This document shows positions 24,754-36,461 of a stretch of DNA of 64,000 nt, piece by piece (within the stretch, counting starts at the first letter, position 1; every line of letters starts with the position of its first letter). The notes beneath the pieces were generated by a model. That model made no database searches. It saw only the letters and a list, made by a program, of their open reading frames with translations, and was not told where the DNA came from. Where the stretch lies: NCBI GenBank assembly GCA_036971475.1, contig JBAIZL010000002.1, positions 355,883,582 to 355,947,581 of the forward strand, read 5' to 3'. The position numbers were made by a program, and so were the translations under genes. This DNA is from Prosapia bicincta (lineage: Eukaryota; Arthropoda; Insecta; Hemiptera; Cercopidae).

Positions 24754-25060
24754 AAGAACTAGGTCAAAATACAAATACAAGAATTAAAATTGAATTTACA
24801 ATTCAAAGCTTTTCGTTATCTAACAGTACCAACATCATTATTTATTAGTATTACACAAGAATACATATTGCGATATATATATACACACATATATGTACAC
24901 GAAGGTAATAGGTCATCTGAAGTGTAAAGAATGGTTTGCTAAAACTGAATAAATACAAAAGATATCACTTTAAAACCTTACTCTCCGCATTACAGTACCT
25001 TAAATTACTTTTCTATAAAGTAAACGTAGGCGTGTAGGCCAGTGGTTACCACCAATTGTT
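24597..25060 (+). repeat. Dispersed repeat A, copy 1 (interrupted)
   Basis: Both ends match 26890-27110. The left part is 24597-24640, with TAATTGTTTATGTTAA at its start, and the right part is about 24882-25060. Copy 1 additionally carries (TC)n at 24639-24682, (TA)n at 24688-24750 and a Penelope-like terminal fragment at 24751-24872, all absent from copy 2. Confidence 0.65.
24751..24872 (+). mobile_element. Penelope-like terminal fragment
   Basis: Bases 24751-24840 match the left terminal repeat of the Penelope-like element (34540-34630). Bases 24841-24872 are the reverse complement of its outermost 34514-34546. The fragment therefore has a head in one orientation joined to the outer end in the other. 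(TA)n lies on its left and a short TATATATA run on its right. Confidence 0.65.
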
Positions 25061-25960
25061 TTCAAGGACCCAATGAGGCCATTTGATGTTATTAAATGTT
25101 TATTAAATGTACATTTAAGAAGGTTATTGTACATGGTAATGTACGGTCCGAGTTGACAATGGGACACATCTCCCGAAACGGCCGTCCTCAACAAATAAAT
25201 TTAAATGCTATTATAGGCAAGTTTGTAAATATTTACAAGTGTGTAGCATTAATATTTTGTTTGGAGTAAGGAGTTAATGAAGGAAACACAAGAATCAAAT
25301 TTAGTCAGTTTCAATTGCGACAAACATACAAACACTATTGAATAAAAATGTAATTAGAATAATAATAATAATAGTTTAAATTTATGATTATGTATTTGCA
25401 AGAAATCATAACTTGACAATAATGATTTCCGTGAGATGAGTTGAATCTGTACTTTGAGTTCATGGTTTCAAAAATGTTAGGTTCCATACTTGAAACTTTT
25501 ACTCTAAAATCATACTGCATAACAAGCCGATTCCTATATTTATTTATTTTTCATGAAGTACATGGTTAAGAATGCCTGTTCGAATGGGTAACGTTAACAA
25601 ATTTGAAAACAATATTATTAACATAGATATTACAAACTGTTACGTATTTAATTGTAACAACAGCATGAAACACCCTAACCACTACTGCAGTTACAATCAC
25701 TGTAAAACGTTTTCTTTTTGACGTTACCTATTTTAGTGTTTTATGAAATGTTTTATACCTATACATAAATTCACTGTACGAGAACTTCCCGTTATTGCCT
25801 TTATAAATAAATAGTTGTACCTGAATCGCAAGTTCAGAGCATTTAATTAACAACAATCTCTGCAAGTGTAAACATGATTAGTAACTAAACTTATGTTCGA
25901 GGTGGATCCATTTGGTTCTGGTGATGAACAAGGCGGGTCTCTAGATCTTACCATCAGCTC
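25061..25960. other. Non-coding stretch
   Basis: I see no supported gene. An (AAT)n-like run lies at about 25357-25372. Confidence 0.35.
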
Positions 25961-26560
25961 CTATATACTGCCATCTTGAGAATGGTTACAACCAGGTCTA
26001 GCATGCTTGTCTGCAGTCACGTTGAAGTCAAGGCTCGGTTGTCCAGAGACCCAATATCCAGGGAACCCTTTATTTCTGGTTACAATTTGGAGTATGGGTT
26101 CTTTGCACTGGACAAAACATCACATATTTGTGGTAATGTAGAAAAAATAGCCTGCAATGCTGAGGATAAAAGAAAGACTTTCGAGCTTAAGCGGTGCAAA
26201 TCGAAAGCCTTTCAGTGTCATGAAAAATAGTTGCCACTTTTTATTTAATGTGATTTCCGCGTAAACCACTGGAACAGTAGTTAATTATATTGTACAACAA
26301 TAAAACAAACTCTGTATTTACATTACCATGGTTTTCTAAAGACATTTTGAATCATATTTTTTCAGTTTGAAAATAAAAATATGAAGCTTAAAAACTTTTG
26401 GAGACTGTGTAAGTTCTATTTAACTTATTTAACCTAATTGTGCTTATGTCACTATATATTCGTGGCCTCTAGACGGTATATCTAGTCATTTACGAATAAA
26501 CCACTGTTCGAGTCGAATTAGACTTCAGATATACATAGATGTATGACGTCGACATATAAA
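25961..26560 (+). repeat. Dispersed repeat B, copy 1
   Basis: Two blocks, about 25976-26235 and 26310-26430, recur in the same order at 29605-29830 and 30325-30410. Landmarks are AATAGCCTGCAA and TTACATTACCATGGTTT. A third partial copy is at about 27535-27760. The 84-codon frame at 25976 lies wholly inside the repeat and is broken in the other copy, so I do not call it a gene. Confidence 0.55.
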
Positions 26561-26889
26561 CGGGCGTAGAAGAGTCTAACTAGAAACTTTTGTACTTAAA
26601 TTGTAATGCAGTTAAATTTTATCTAGGTAAATATAGTGAAAATCTTAGCTATCTGTTAAACGCTAAATTTCGAGGTTTCCAACTTATTGCCGAATAAGTA
26701 CATATTGTTATTTTTATCAAGACTAAGTAGTTTATCGCATTGATCAATAACTATTAAAACTATATAAATGTACCATCAGTGTACTCTAGAGTTGGTTTGT
26801 TTATTGGCTTGTATTTATTTCAATTAGATAAAGTATATGAATCTATTTCAGTATGTTTTATTTACAAATTAAAACGTATATTTATGTAT

Positions 26890-27110
26890 ATTAATTGTTT
26901 ATGTTAAGAGCACTGTTAGCGGAACCCTTTATTCTCTCTCATTCTCTCTCTCTCTTTCCCCCCTCCCTCCTATATAGACACATATATGTACACGAAGGTA
27001 ATAGGCCATTTGGAATGGAAAGAACGGTTTGATATAACTGAATAAATACAAAAGATTTCACTAGAAAACCTTATTTTCTAGTTTTTTATAATGTAAACTT
27101 AGGTGTGTGA
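26890..27110 (+). repeat. Dispersed repeat A, copy 2 (uninterrupted)
   Basis: This diverged copy of 24597-25060 lacks the (TA)n and the Penelope-like fragment, and so shows the state before that insertion. It continues with a CT-rich run at 26934-26968. Confidence 0.6.
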
Positions 27111-27216
27111 GCCATACTTCGGTATGAATAAGAAGTGGAGCATTCTCACTGCTCAATAACAAAAATAAACATGGTCATCTTAATAGTAGCTGAGTCCACA
27201 ATACACACTTATATAA

Positions 27217-27218
<2 letters not shown>

Positions 27219-27271
<53 letters not shown>
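27219..27271. repeat. (TA)n microsatellite
   Basis: A pure TA tract of about 53 bases. Confidence 0.9.
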
Positions 27272-27534
27272 CGCTTGTTTCCAGTCAGTGCCTGCCAGTC
27301 AGCCCGACAAAAGTAACAATTCTGTCTTGTTGTTCTGTGTTATTCTGACACTAATATGTAGAGGGGGCCAAAAGCGAGATCTTTTGGAAGTAAAGCATCT
27401 ATCCTAGTAAAAAATATTATTCGTTCAAAATTTAAAGAGCCTATATAAATAAATAAATCTTAACAAACATGTAAATATTATTAATTATATTAGTAGCATT
27501 TATGCGAGCTAAAACCGTACAACAATCAAGAATA

Positions 27535-27760
27535 AACCTCACTTATATAGCCATGGTTACGTAAAGCCATTTTTCATTATATTTTGTTGGAATAGGAACA
27601 AAAAATATGAAACATAAAAACATTTGGAAACTTTGTAAGTATTTGTTAACTTAATTAAAGAAATGTTAACTTACAACAAACTACATTCCTATCCTACCGC
27701 ATTTGTGTATCAAATACGAATACCCATGGTGGAAGTAAGGTTAGGTTATCTGTGATTGCC
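27535..27760 (+). repeat. Dispersed repeat B, partial copy
   Basis: This shares the CCATGGTT...ATATGAAACATAAAAAC block with 26318-26430 and 30330-30400, at low identity. Confidence 0.4.
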
Positions 27761-28919
27761 GGCACTTACAATTTCTAAAGACAGCCTAACTAGAGCCTCA
27801 TGTACGGCTATGTTTCGGGTAAATAGTAACTTTGGGATATCCCCACCTTATTACCGGAAATGTAGCTGGTGTTTTATTCAATAAAACTAAATAACGCAGT
27901 TTGGTATTTTGTTTCAGTTTTTAAAATAAGGTTGAAAAATGTTTACTCTAGTTTTAGTTCAGTAATTGAAGGCATGTAAGCTATTTATCATCCATTAATA
28001 AAAGCCTTTGTATTGATGCACTTGGGCTATTTCCCCTTGTCTCCCTTCCCATGTAGAACCGTGTTTCCCTCCCTCACAATTGCCTCTTACCACATTGCTT
28101 TCACCACTCCTTCATACGTCTAGGTGGCGTATTTATATCCAAGATAAATCTATTCCTTTTTAATTACTTTGGTTAATCACTTTTCCAATTACCTTTTTAC
28201 ATTACCACGTAATGTAAGTCCAGCCTAAAAGTATGTAAAAGTGTAATGTAAGGAAATATTTCAAACATTTAGTTTAGATTTTAATCCTAAAGTAAAAGAT
28301 TTCACAGATAATGCTCATGGAAACATAGATTCTAATTAAATGGCTTGGTATTTTTCTTAGAATATTTAAAAGTATTTTGTATTTCCTTTAAATTTATTTT
28401 TTAGTAAATTTATGGTGAGTTTAGAACACTTTTCTACCAATACAGATTTTATCAAGAAGATTAATTTGAAGCATAAAACGTAATTAAATTTAAAACGCCA
28501 TAATTATGTGACTTTTAGTGTGGTAGTCATGTTTCATGGCCATAGAAACTGCCTGTTTCTTATTTAGAAGACGTTTCTCCTATTTCTGCATTTACTTCAT
28601 CATTCCTTTCCCATTCTGTACATTCATTTTACTTCGTTATAATTGACGTTTCATTGACTCTTCCCACTAAAAATTTCTTCTACCAGTAGTTTCATATAGA
28701 AAATCGTTTTTCTATAAAAATTATTCCAGTTTTCAATTATTTCCATAAAGCATTTATCATTTCCATTTAACCAAGTATTCTTCTCGCTACATACTTCTCG
28801 ACAAATATTTCTTTCTTGCAGGTCTCTTTATACACGTTTCTATAAATACGTATTTTCTCTCATATTCTGGAAATAGTGTCTCTGGAAAACAAAAACCATT
28901 TTCTTACTATGAAATAGTC
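27761..28919. other. Non-coding stretch
   Basis: Contains pyrimidine-rich segments but no frame or repeat I can support. Confidence 0.3.
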
Positions 28920-29092
28920 TTTCTCTGTCTGTGTTTCTAGTTTCTTCTTTATCTTTTTCCCTCTTTTCCCACCTTCACTGTTTCTTTCTCACTCGTCAAT
29001 CCGTCGCTTTCTCTCCTCTTTTTATTCTGTATTTCCGTCTCTGTCTTTCCCTTCAATGCTTCTTTCTGCTACCCTATCTCTCTCTTCCCCTT

Positions 29093-29141
<49 letters not shown>

Positions 29142-29160
29142 TTTCCCTTTAATATAGGGG
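28920..29160. repeat. Polypyrimidine tract with (TC)n
   Basis: The plus strand is strongly T/C-biased through this stretch and includes pure (TC)n at 29097-29135. The overlapping 73-codon and 146-codon frames follow from the bias. Confidence 0.8.
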
Positions 29161-29599
29161 TTTAATTTTACCTTCATCATTAGGATGAAGATAGCTCCTT
29201 TAAAAGCGAAATATTTGTGCAATATTGACTGCTCTGCGATATTTGTAGTGAAAAAGCAGAATATAATTAAACAACACTTCCAATTCATAAAAAATGAAAT
29301 AAATGAAGGGGAAATTTTGTTGTAAATAAAAAAATGTGCACAGGAAGGCAAATATTTAGTTTGATTAGGTAGAATACGTGAAGAGCATGTGGAGCTCTGC
29401 GTCAGGAAAGTGAAATAAGGACATTGTTGTAAGGACTTTAGCGTTATATTGAAGGGATACAAGGGCTACAGATGGCCAGATGCTTAACCGTAATTTTATC
29501 GTAAAGACAGAGAGGACAGGTGGAGGAATCTGTGAAGTCCAGTCAATGTAAGGATAGTTTTACAAGGCTTAATGAAGCTGGATAACGTAAAAGGAGACT

Positions 29600-30540
29600 T
29601 CCTTGAAAAGGTTTATAACCAGGTTAAGCGTGCTTGTCTACTTAATCCATTATAAAATAAATCTCTTTTCTGTGTAAAAGTTGGAATATGGTCTTCTTGC
29701 ACCTTGCGACGGCATCTCCTTTTTGATGTAGTAGAGAGGAAATAGCCTGCAACGCTGAAGAAGAAAGAAAGACCAATTTAATTGTACCGGTGCTAGTTGA
29801 AAGCGTTTCTGAGACATAAAAAATGGTAAACGTCGCCTTTAAAGTGGTAAACCTTTTGGGAACAAGACTTCGACGAAGATTGTATGGAATCCAGTTCCGC
29901 TGGTAGATCCATCCATGTAAATGTGGGTCCATTCTAAGGGTCCAACTACTAAGGGTATTTGTTAGCCAGTATTTCTATTGTAGTTGGCTTCAAGATACAG
30001 TGTAGTGTTCTGCTAGGGCAGAACCGGTTTCACAGGAATATCTAGCGTCACCCGAGGGATATGAGGGCATCAAAAGGGCAGTCCCTCACCCTGATTGGAT
30101 GAGACTTCTCCTACAGAACGAGAGCTTTCGGTTGTGACTTATTTTGAGTTTCAAGCCGGACATTGGCAGAGAGATACGTTTTCCCGAGGTTTCCGACCCA
30201 GGTTTCTGACCATTCAAAAAATATCCGTAATAACTAAATTATGATGTAATTGTAAAACTTACAAAAATATTTATATCACTCTACCCAAATTAAAACGTAC
30301 AAAAATTAGGCATACATTACATTTACATTACCATGGTTTACTGAAGACATATTGAGTAATATTTTGTAAGGCTAAAAGGAAAAATATAAAGCATAAAATC
30401 AATCAAATTTATTACCAGTATTTTAGTTGTAACAAAATACATCCCAGACACCTAGAATTATATGACGGCAATCACAAATAAACCATTGGGAAAGTCAGGT
30501 TAGGCCTAAAAACCAATAGGTCTACATGATGGCGACATTT
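29600..30540 (+). repeat. Dispersed repeat B, copy 2
   Basis: This has the same two blocks as 25961-26560, in the same order but with about 500 bases between them instead of about 80. Either this copy gained an insertion (about 29830-30230) or copy 1 lost that part. Confidence 0.5.
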
Positions 30541-32338
30541 ACTCGCGAGAAAGTCCGCATAACTAGATACCTTATGTAGGCCTAAGCTTTGGGGTAACGG
30601 TATGTTTCCAGGGTTTCCATCTTATTGATGAAAATTTAAATGTCATTATACATAAAACATCATCGCAATATGAATTTATTACAACTAAATAAATGCCACA
30701 GCAAATTACTTAAGTATTAGTTGATGACGTGTATTTTGTACCATTAGCCAAAGTATTTAAATCGGTTCACTTTATCTAGTTCACGTAATTATATTTACAA
30801 ATGGCAATAGGGGGGGGTGTATTGATATGCGTTTAGTAGTTAGTATTTTTCTTGGTAATGTCAGCTTTAAAGCTTCTTGTTTCTGACAGTTTTGATGCTT
30901 CTTTGGGTGTGAGAATAGAGGAACCTAATTACAGATAGAAGTTGTGATTTCCTTAATACGCACCATCCTGAATCTTAATCACTTTGGTTTCGCAGGTTCT
31001 CTTGTCATTCACTTGAAGGGCGAATATAAAAGTGTAAATACAAAAGTAAATGCTTAAATAGGTTGGTTATTCTCTATATACGGCGAGTTTAAAATGGGTA
31101 AACGTTGGATATAAGAAAAAAATTGTTATTAATTTTGTTTACTTTTTAGTCTTGAAATACATGATTTCAGAGATAATCTCTGCCCTTCATTATATGGTTC
31201 ATCCATTGCTTTATGCTATATATACAAACACTCTACTTTTCGTTTTAAAAGCTATCCGGAATTCGGAGGATTTAAAATGGATTTTCTATATGATAGGAGT
31301 TATTCTTTTAAAAATACCTCATATAAGTTATAGTATTTAATTTTTACATTTATATTTCAGTATCATTTCGTAATGTCTAGTTAAAAAATAAAATATTAAT
31401 TTGTGACTATGTAAGTGTTAAGAATGGCACAACTGATATTGTATAGCTTGTAAAACTCTAGCTTTAATAAAAGGATTTCTTATCTTGTTCCAGTCACGTG
31501 CTGATTTGGTAAAAAGAAGAGGAAGGAAAGGGGAGGTAATTACTATTAGGTTGTTTTAACTTTACCTTGAAAAAAAGTAATTTATTAGTTTTAATAAAAT
31601 TCACTAATATAATTAAATAGTTTTACGGCTTGTTCCAAACTCGTATATTTCTTCAGTTTCCAATATTTGCTGGGTTTAAGCTAAATTTTGGGATCCTTAT
31701 CCCATGCATGTTCTTTTGATAATATTAAAATATTATAGCATCAAATTAATGCTGCCAGTATTAGAATCATTGTCATTTTGTAGTTCATGTAAGTTTCCAC
31801 CTCTAATTCTACTACTACTGTATTATATTTCAAGGAGAAAATACATGAAGTTTAATGAAACCATAGATCCAAAGTATTTAAGATACTGTATAAATAATAT
31901 GTTAATTAAAACATTGGTTTTAAACCATTAGCACACATCATGCCTTAAATAAGAAGCCTTCCTCAAGGTTTAATCTTGCGCCTCTTGTCACAGAGCTAAC
32001 ACTACAGCAAACCGGTACTGTAGCTGTTTGTTGTATTCAGTTATGTCCAGCACTTCTTTATGACAAATATAAATAACTTAACATTTAAAATGAGTAGAAA
32101 GTAACTGTCAAAACGTCCCCTTCAAGTTCCTTATGTTTTTCAGTAATTTTAATTTATATTATTTTAAATTTATTAAATATATATTAAGAGCCAAGTGCCG
32201 GCTTATAAAATTCGACCTGTATTTTTGTTTGTATATGATTCTACGCTCTACGAACATGACTATAAAAACTATGAAAAATAAAAATATTAGCTATGATATA
32301 GAGAAAAATAATTTTTTAAAAATTCACCAACTTAGTAC
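30541..32338. other. Non-coding stretch
   Basis: Several frames of 60-75 codons occur but they are A+T-driven and hydrophobic, with no family resemblance. Confidence 0.3.
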
Positions 32339-32339
32339 G

Positions 32340-32385
<46 letters not shown>
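32339..32385. repeat. (TTA)n-(TA)n microsatellite
   Basis: Five TTA units lead into a TA tract. Confidence 0.9.
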
Positions 32386-32389
<4 letters not shown>

Positions 32390-32739
32390 GTATGCATGTC
32401 TGCAAGCTTTTTGTTTTACCTGACATTTTATTATAGTATTTATATTGTTTATAAATATCGTATTATGTGACAAGATTTATTCAAATTTCTAACTTTATAG
32501 CAGTTTTCGATGAATACATGCTCAGCTATTTGTCAAGAGCATACCCGAGAGTAAAGTCCGTTCCAATTCTCGAGGTGTTTGTATTCTACAGGACTCAGTC
32601 GTTTTGTAAGTGACTTTTTACGTGTTCCTTTCGTTTTATATAAAATGGAAATTTTATTCTTAGTTACTTTATTTCAAGCCTGTATCTGCTCGCGCACAAA
32701 TGCAAGTGTTCAAGTCAGCAACAATTTCTATATTATATC

Positions 32740-32794
32740 CTCTTTCTCTATCTCACTCTCTCCCTCTCTGTCCGTCTGTCTGTCTCTCTTTCTT

Positions 32795-32883
<89 letters not shown>
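32740..32883. repeat. Compound (TC)n-(TA)n microsatellite
   Basis: A T/C-rich lead is followed by pure (TC)n at 32799-32835, then (TA)n at 32836-32883. The TC-then-TA order is the same as at 24639-24750. Confidence 0.93.
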
Positions 32884-32887
<4 letters not shown>

Positions 32888-33515
32888 TTGAAGAGGATGA
32901 AACCCGTATGGATACTATCCAAAGGAAACACGAGTTAGTCAAACTCCAGGACTAGGGGGGGGGGACGACAGGGTATTTTTGGAACAAGTTCTAAATTAAA
33001 ATGAAAAGAAGTAAACTTCCTAAATAAAAGTAGTAAGTGATATTAAGTAAGGAAGATAATCTAGTAGTCACAGGTGTTAGTAAGGGGAATTTACGTTTAC
33101 GTACTGTATAGAAGCATTTCGAGAATAGGAGAGGGAATAAAATAAGAGAAATATTAGTAAGTGGCTGGGCGATCAAGTGAAGTGTAACAAGAAACAAAGT
33201 TCAAAGCCAACCCTTTAAATTAAAAAATATTAGGTTTTAAAAACTTTTCATTAATTTCTTTAGGAAATAATGAATTTCAAATATAAACTTTATCAAACCA
33301 AGTGCAGTAACCTATACACGCCTTAAGATAATAAGTGCAATTTTATAAGCCTTTTTTAGTATAGATAATAGTTTTGAAGCATATCGACAAATTAGAGCTT
33401 GACAAGTTAATTTATGCATAACTACCGGCAAATGTTACAACTTTGAACTCAAAATTAAAGTAAATCTGTCATGTTAAAAAACAATTGGCTGTGCATTAAT
33501 TTGTTTCCTTTAGAG

Positions 33516-33945
33516 TCACATATCCTGTAGTATCCTACATCTTAAGTAAACTTCAATACTCAAGTAAGCATTTCTATACAACTTCTAATAGACATTGCAT
33601 AGGAAATGTTATTGTAAATCATTTTATTTTTATTTTCAGACCTAAATATCATGGAGGTCATCGTCATTTACCACACACTCTGCATACTCCGAAGTCTCAT
33701 TTGTAGGGTCCTTAGTACACTCTACAGCATCATTGGTATTAAATAAACAGTAATTAGATATCTCAGGCTCACCTTTCATGTCAGGAACCATGTCACCCAC
33801 AACCACAAATATCCTGTAGTAGCCTACATCTTAAGTAAACTACAATACTCATGTAAGCATTTCCATACAACTTCCAATAGACATTGCATAGGAAAGGTTA
33901 ATGTAAATCATTTTATTTTTATTTACAGACCTAAATATCCATTTA
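33516..33945 (+). repeat. Partial tandem duplication, period about 290 bp
   Basis: About 133 bases at 33518-33650 recur at 33807-33945 with about 90 percent identity, separated by 156 unique bases. Both copies end with a pyrimidine-rich tract and CAG, resembling a 3' splice site on the plus strand. The layout is about 1.5 copies of a 290-bp unit. Confidence 0.75.
33642..33830 (-). CDS. Possible terminal coding exon, product unknown
   Basis: On the minus strand the frame is open from 33830 to a TAG at 33642-33644, about 62 codons. Its composition is unlike the surrounding A+T-driven frames: acidic and mixed, with V-G-D-M-V-P-D-M and a C-terminus ending D-D-D-L-H-D-I. It could start after a CTACTACAG acceptor at about 33815. 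I do not recognise the family. The frame spans the unique centre and one edge of the tandem duplication. A chance frame is possible, and the plus strand here also reads openly for about 20 codons. Confidence 0.25.
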   Translation of the reverse strand, partial: DVGYYRIFVVVGDMVPDMKGEPEISNYCLFNTNDAVECTKDPTNETSEYAECVVNDDDLHDI

Positions 33946-34046
33946 TCTATTTCGTTAACATCTATGTTTCTGAATATCTACCTAATATTATCTATTTATC
34001 ATTTTCACTACACTAAATGTTTATAAATTATATTGTATTTTTTCAG

Positions 34047-34090
34047 AAGCGACATTTCGACTTCGTGGTTTGGAACGACGACTGGTGGAG
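34047..34090 (+). other. Possible 44-bp exon
   Basis: TATTTTTTCAG precedes the segment and GTGAGC follows it. One frame is fully open and rich in Trp, Asp and Phe (V-V-W-N-D-D-W-W), unlike the local background. It begins in phase 0 and leaves two bases. The host gene, if any, is unknown. Confidence 0.25.
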
Positions 34091-34449
34091 GTGAGCAATC
34101 ATTTTACTTTGAACTAAATAAGTTTAGGAACCCAGCAAGCTCTCTCAGCTTGTATGGGAGTACACCAAGCCGGAGACTCTATATCTTGCCGTATACATTT
34201 ATAGACTAGCCTTCAGTCTTATTGCCTTCAGTAGCTCCTAGTTGTTTAGTATGTACTCTTGCGACTTATCTGTGACGCAATTATAACCTGAGGGATATTG
34301 ACGCAGGCGAACGAAATATATCTGATCTTAGCACAGTAGTAAACACTATATTAGAAACAATATAGAAGAAAAGGTATTTAAAGTCATTGCTACTGGGGTT
34401 AACAAAGATAGATTTTAATTTATTTATTTTTTAAATTTAGTATTTCAAT

Positions 34450-34452
<3 letters not shown>

Positions 34453-34513
<61 letters not shown>
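34453..34513. repeat. (TA)n at the left flank of the Penelope-like element
   Basis: A pure TA tract ends at the first base of the element's outer end (CGCAATATCTATTC). Confidence 0.9.
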
Positions 34514-34515
<2 letters not shown>

Positions 34516-34539
34516 CAATATCTATTCTTGTGTATTAAT

Positions 34540-34710
34540 AAAGAACTAAGTCAAAATACAAATACAAGGATTATAATTGAATTTACAATTCAAAGCTTTT
34601 CGTTGGCTAACAGTACCAACATCATCAGGAATATTAAACAATTAAAATGAACATATGTGCAAATTAGATCAAATAAATAGCTAAATCAATTACAATTTTG
34701 TTTAATTTTT
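34540..34710. repeat. Terminal repeat of the Penelope-like element, left
   Basis: Starts AAAGAACTAAGTC and pairs with 36462-36637 as an inverted repeat. The same sequence occurs alone at 24751-24840. Confidence 0.8.
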
Positions 34711-34713
34711 TTT

Positions 34714-35070
34714 TTATTTTGCTGCTTTAACATTACAAACACTGAATATATTATCAAATTTACATTTTACTTGTATTTCTTCATTTATCAACACATTTTT
34801 AGTATTATATTTATGTATTTCTAAAGCGTCATAAATATTCATTATCAGACCTTTGTTAGTTTCCTTTACAAGTATCATATTATCTATATTAGGATAAATG
34901 TGATTATTAATAATACAATGACTAGCAAATTTTGATTTATAAACATCTGGCTTTTTATATGCATTAAAATTCTCTTTATATCTATCTTTAAGTTTTTTCT
35001 TAGTTTGTCCTATATAAACTTTATTACAATAATTACATTCTAATTTATATACACCGCTTCCTAATGCATA
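34714..35070 (-). pseudogene. GIY-YIG endonuclease domain of the Penelope-like element
   Basis: The minus-strand frame reads G-S-G-V-Y-K-L-E-C-N-Y-C and then K-V-Y-I-G-Q-T, the GIY and YIG halves. It continues with K-x-R-Y-K-E-N and S-K-F-A-S-H-C-I-I-N-N-H, typical of the Penelope C-terminus, and ends with TAA at 34714-34716. The domain itself is unbroken for about 118 codons. It is separated from the RT by a frame change and a TAA just upstream of the G-S-G-V-Y block. The nuclease would make the nick that starts target-primed synthesis. Confidence 0.8.
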
Positions 35071-35235
35071 TTAATAATATTATTATTATTCATTATATTT
35101 AATAATTTATTATTAGTATTATATGCGAATTTTATGTTGCTACCTTTAAACAATTATGTGATATTTTCTATTTCATTACCAAAAAATGTAATTGAAGTCC
35201 ATATGACATTTTCATCATTATTTTTGTAAATTAGA
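35071..35235 (-). pseudogene. RT-nuclease linker of the Penelope-like element, frame-shifted
   Basis: In a third frame the minus strand reads I-T-F-F-G-N-E-I-E, then a TAA, then N-I-K-F-A-Y-N-T-N-N. These match the conserved linker of Penelope-type proteins. At least two frame changes and one stop are therefore present between RT and nuclease. Confidence 0.65.
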
Positions 35236-36417
35236 TTATTTCTTTAAAATATTAAAATTAAGTTTATCAACAGTTTTCTTTTTATAGCCATTCTCAATTG
35301 CAATATAATAGATAATGTTTTTCTCTCTTATTTTGTTTTCATTATTCATAGGTATTTTATGTAATCTATATAGTAAATTGTATAATGCAGACATTTTTTT
35401 ATTATACGGATGTTTAGATTTATTAGGTATAATTTGGATAGTTTGTGTCGGTTTACGATATATGTTAAATTCAAATTCATTATTAGGTCTTATAATTGTT
35501 AAATCTAGAAAGTTGATCTTATTATTTTTCTCCATTTCATAAGTAAAATTAATATTTTTATTTATCTCATTTATTTTATCTAAAATAGTTATTACGTTTA
35601 TACCCTTATTATTAGATACATACAAACCATCATCTACATATCTAAACCAATAACCGTTTTTATCAAATGTCTGTATAATTTTATTTATTTTATCATCTAT
35701 ATATTGTAAAAATAAAGCAGATATTTTATTCGATAAGGGAGAACCCATGACAAGACCATCTTCCTGTTTGTAAATTTTATTATTATATGAAAAATAATTT
35801 TGATTTAATATTATTTTTAATGTATTTAAAATTTCTAATATTAATTTTCTATCTTTTTCATTTTGCTCTAATCTATATTTTATAATATTGAGAGTCTCTT
35901 TTATAGGAATATTTGTGTACATATTTTTTATATCTAATGATAATAATTTTGTTTTATTATCAATGTTAATTAATTTTAATTTTTCAATAAGATTAATAGA
36001 ATTACTTATGGTATGATTATTATTTAGTTTCATTTTTTCTTTAAGAATAGATGTTATGATTTTAGATATTTCATAAGAAGGGGCATCTATGAAATTTACA
36101 AATGGTCTAATTGTTTTCTCAATTTTGTGTAATTTATTATGACCATTCATTGTTGGAATTTTTTGATTATCGTTTATATAATTACTAATATTATTTTTAT
36201 TAAATAATTTATAAGAATATTTTGTTAAATTTTTTATTTCATTTTGGTATTTCTTTGTAGGATCCTTATATATTTCAGTAAATTGATTTTCATATGTATA
36301 TTTTTCTGTTTTATTTATGTGTTCGTTCTTATCAATAATTACAATAGCATTACTTTTATCAACCTTTACTGTAAATAGATTGTTATTTTGTAGTTTATCT
36401 TTTAAATCTTCAACTCC
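35236..36417 (-). pseudogene. Reverse transcriptase of the Penelope-like element
   Basis: The frame is open from just after a TAG at 36418-36420 to TAA at 35236-35238. The first ATG (36150) is not the true start, because homology continues upstream with K-V-D-K-S-N-A-I-V-I-I-D. The RT blocks are L-S-L-D-I-K-N-M-Y-T-N-I-P, G-L-V-M-G-S-P-L-S, catalytic R-Y-V-D-D-G and N-F-L-D-L-T-I, ending with I-Y-R-K-P-T-Q-T. Catalytic aspartates are intact. About 394 codons survive, so an N-terminal portion is missing compared with full Penelope proteins. Confidence 0.85.
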
Positions 36418-36461
36418 CTATGGGGTTTATTAATTTTATTAGTTTTAATTAAATTTTATTT

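Noticed and set aside
25976..26230. 84-codon frame as a gene
   Set aside because: It lies inside dispersed repeat B and the equivalent region at 29.6 kb is not open.
29022..29462. 146-codon minus-strand frame
   Set aside because: Much of it is the Arg-Glu product of a TC microsatellite, and the rest has no family resemblance.
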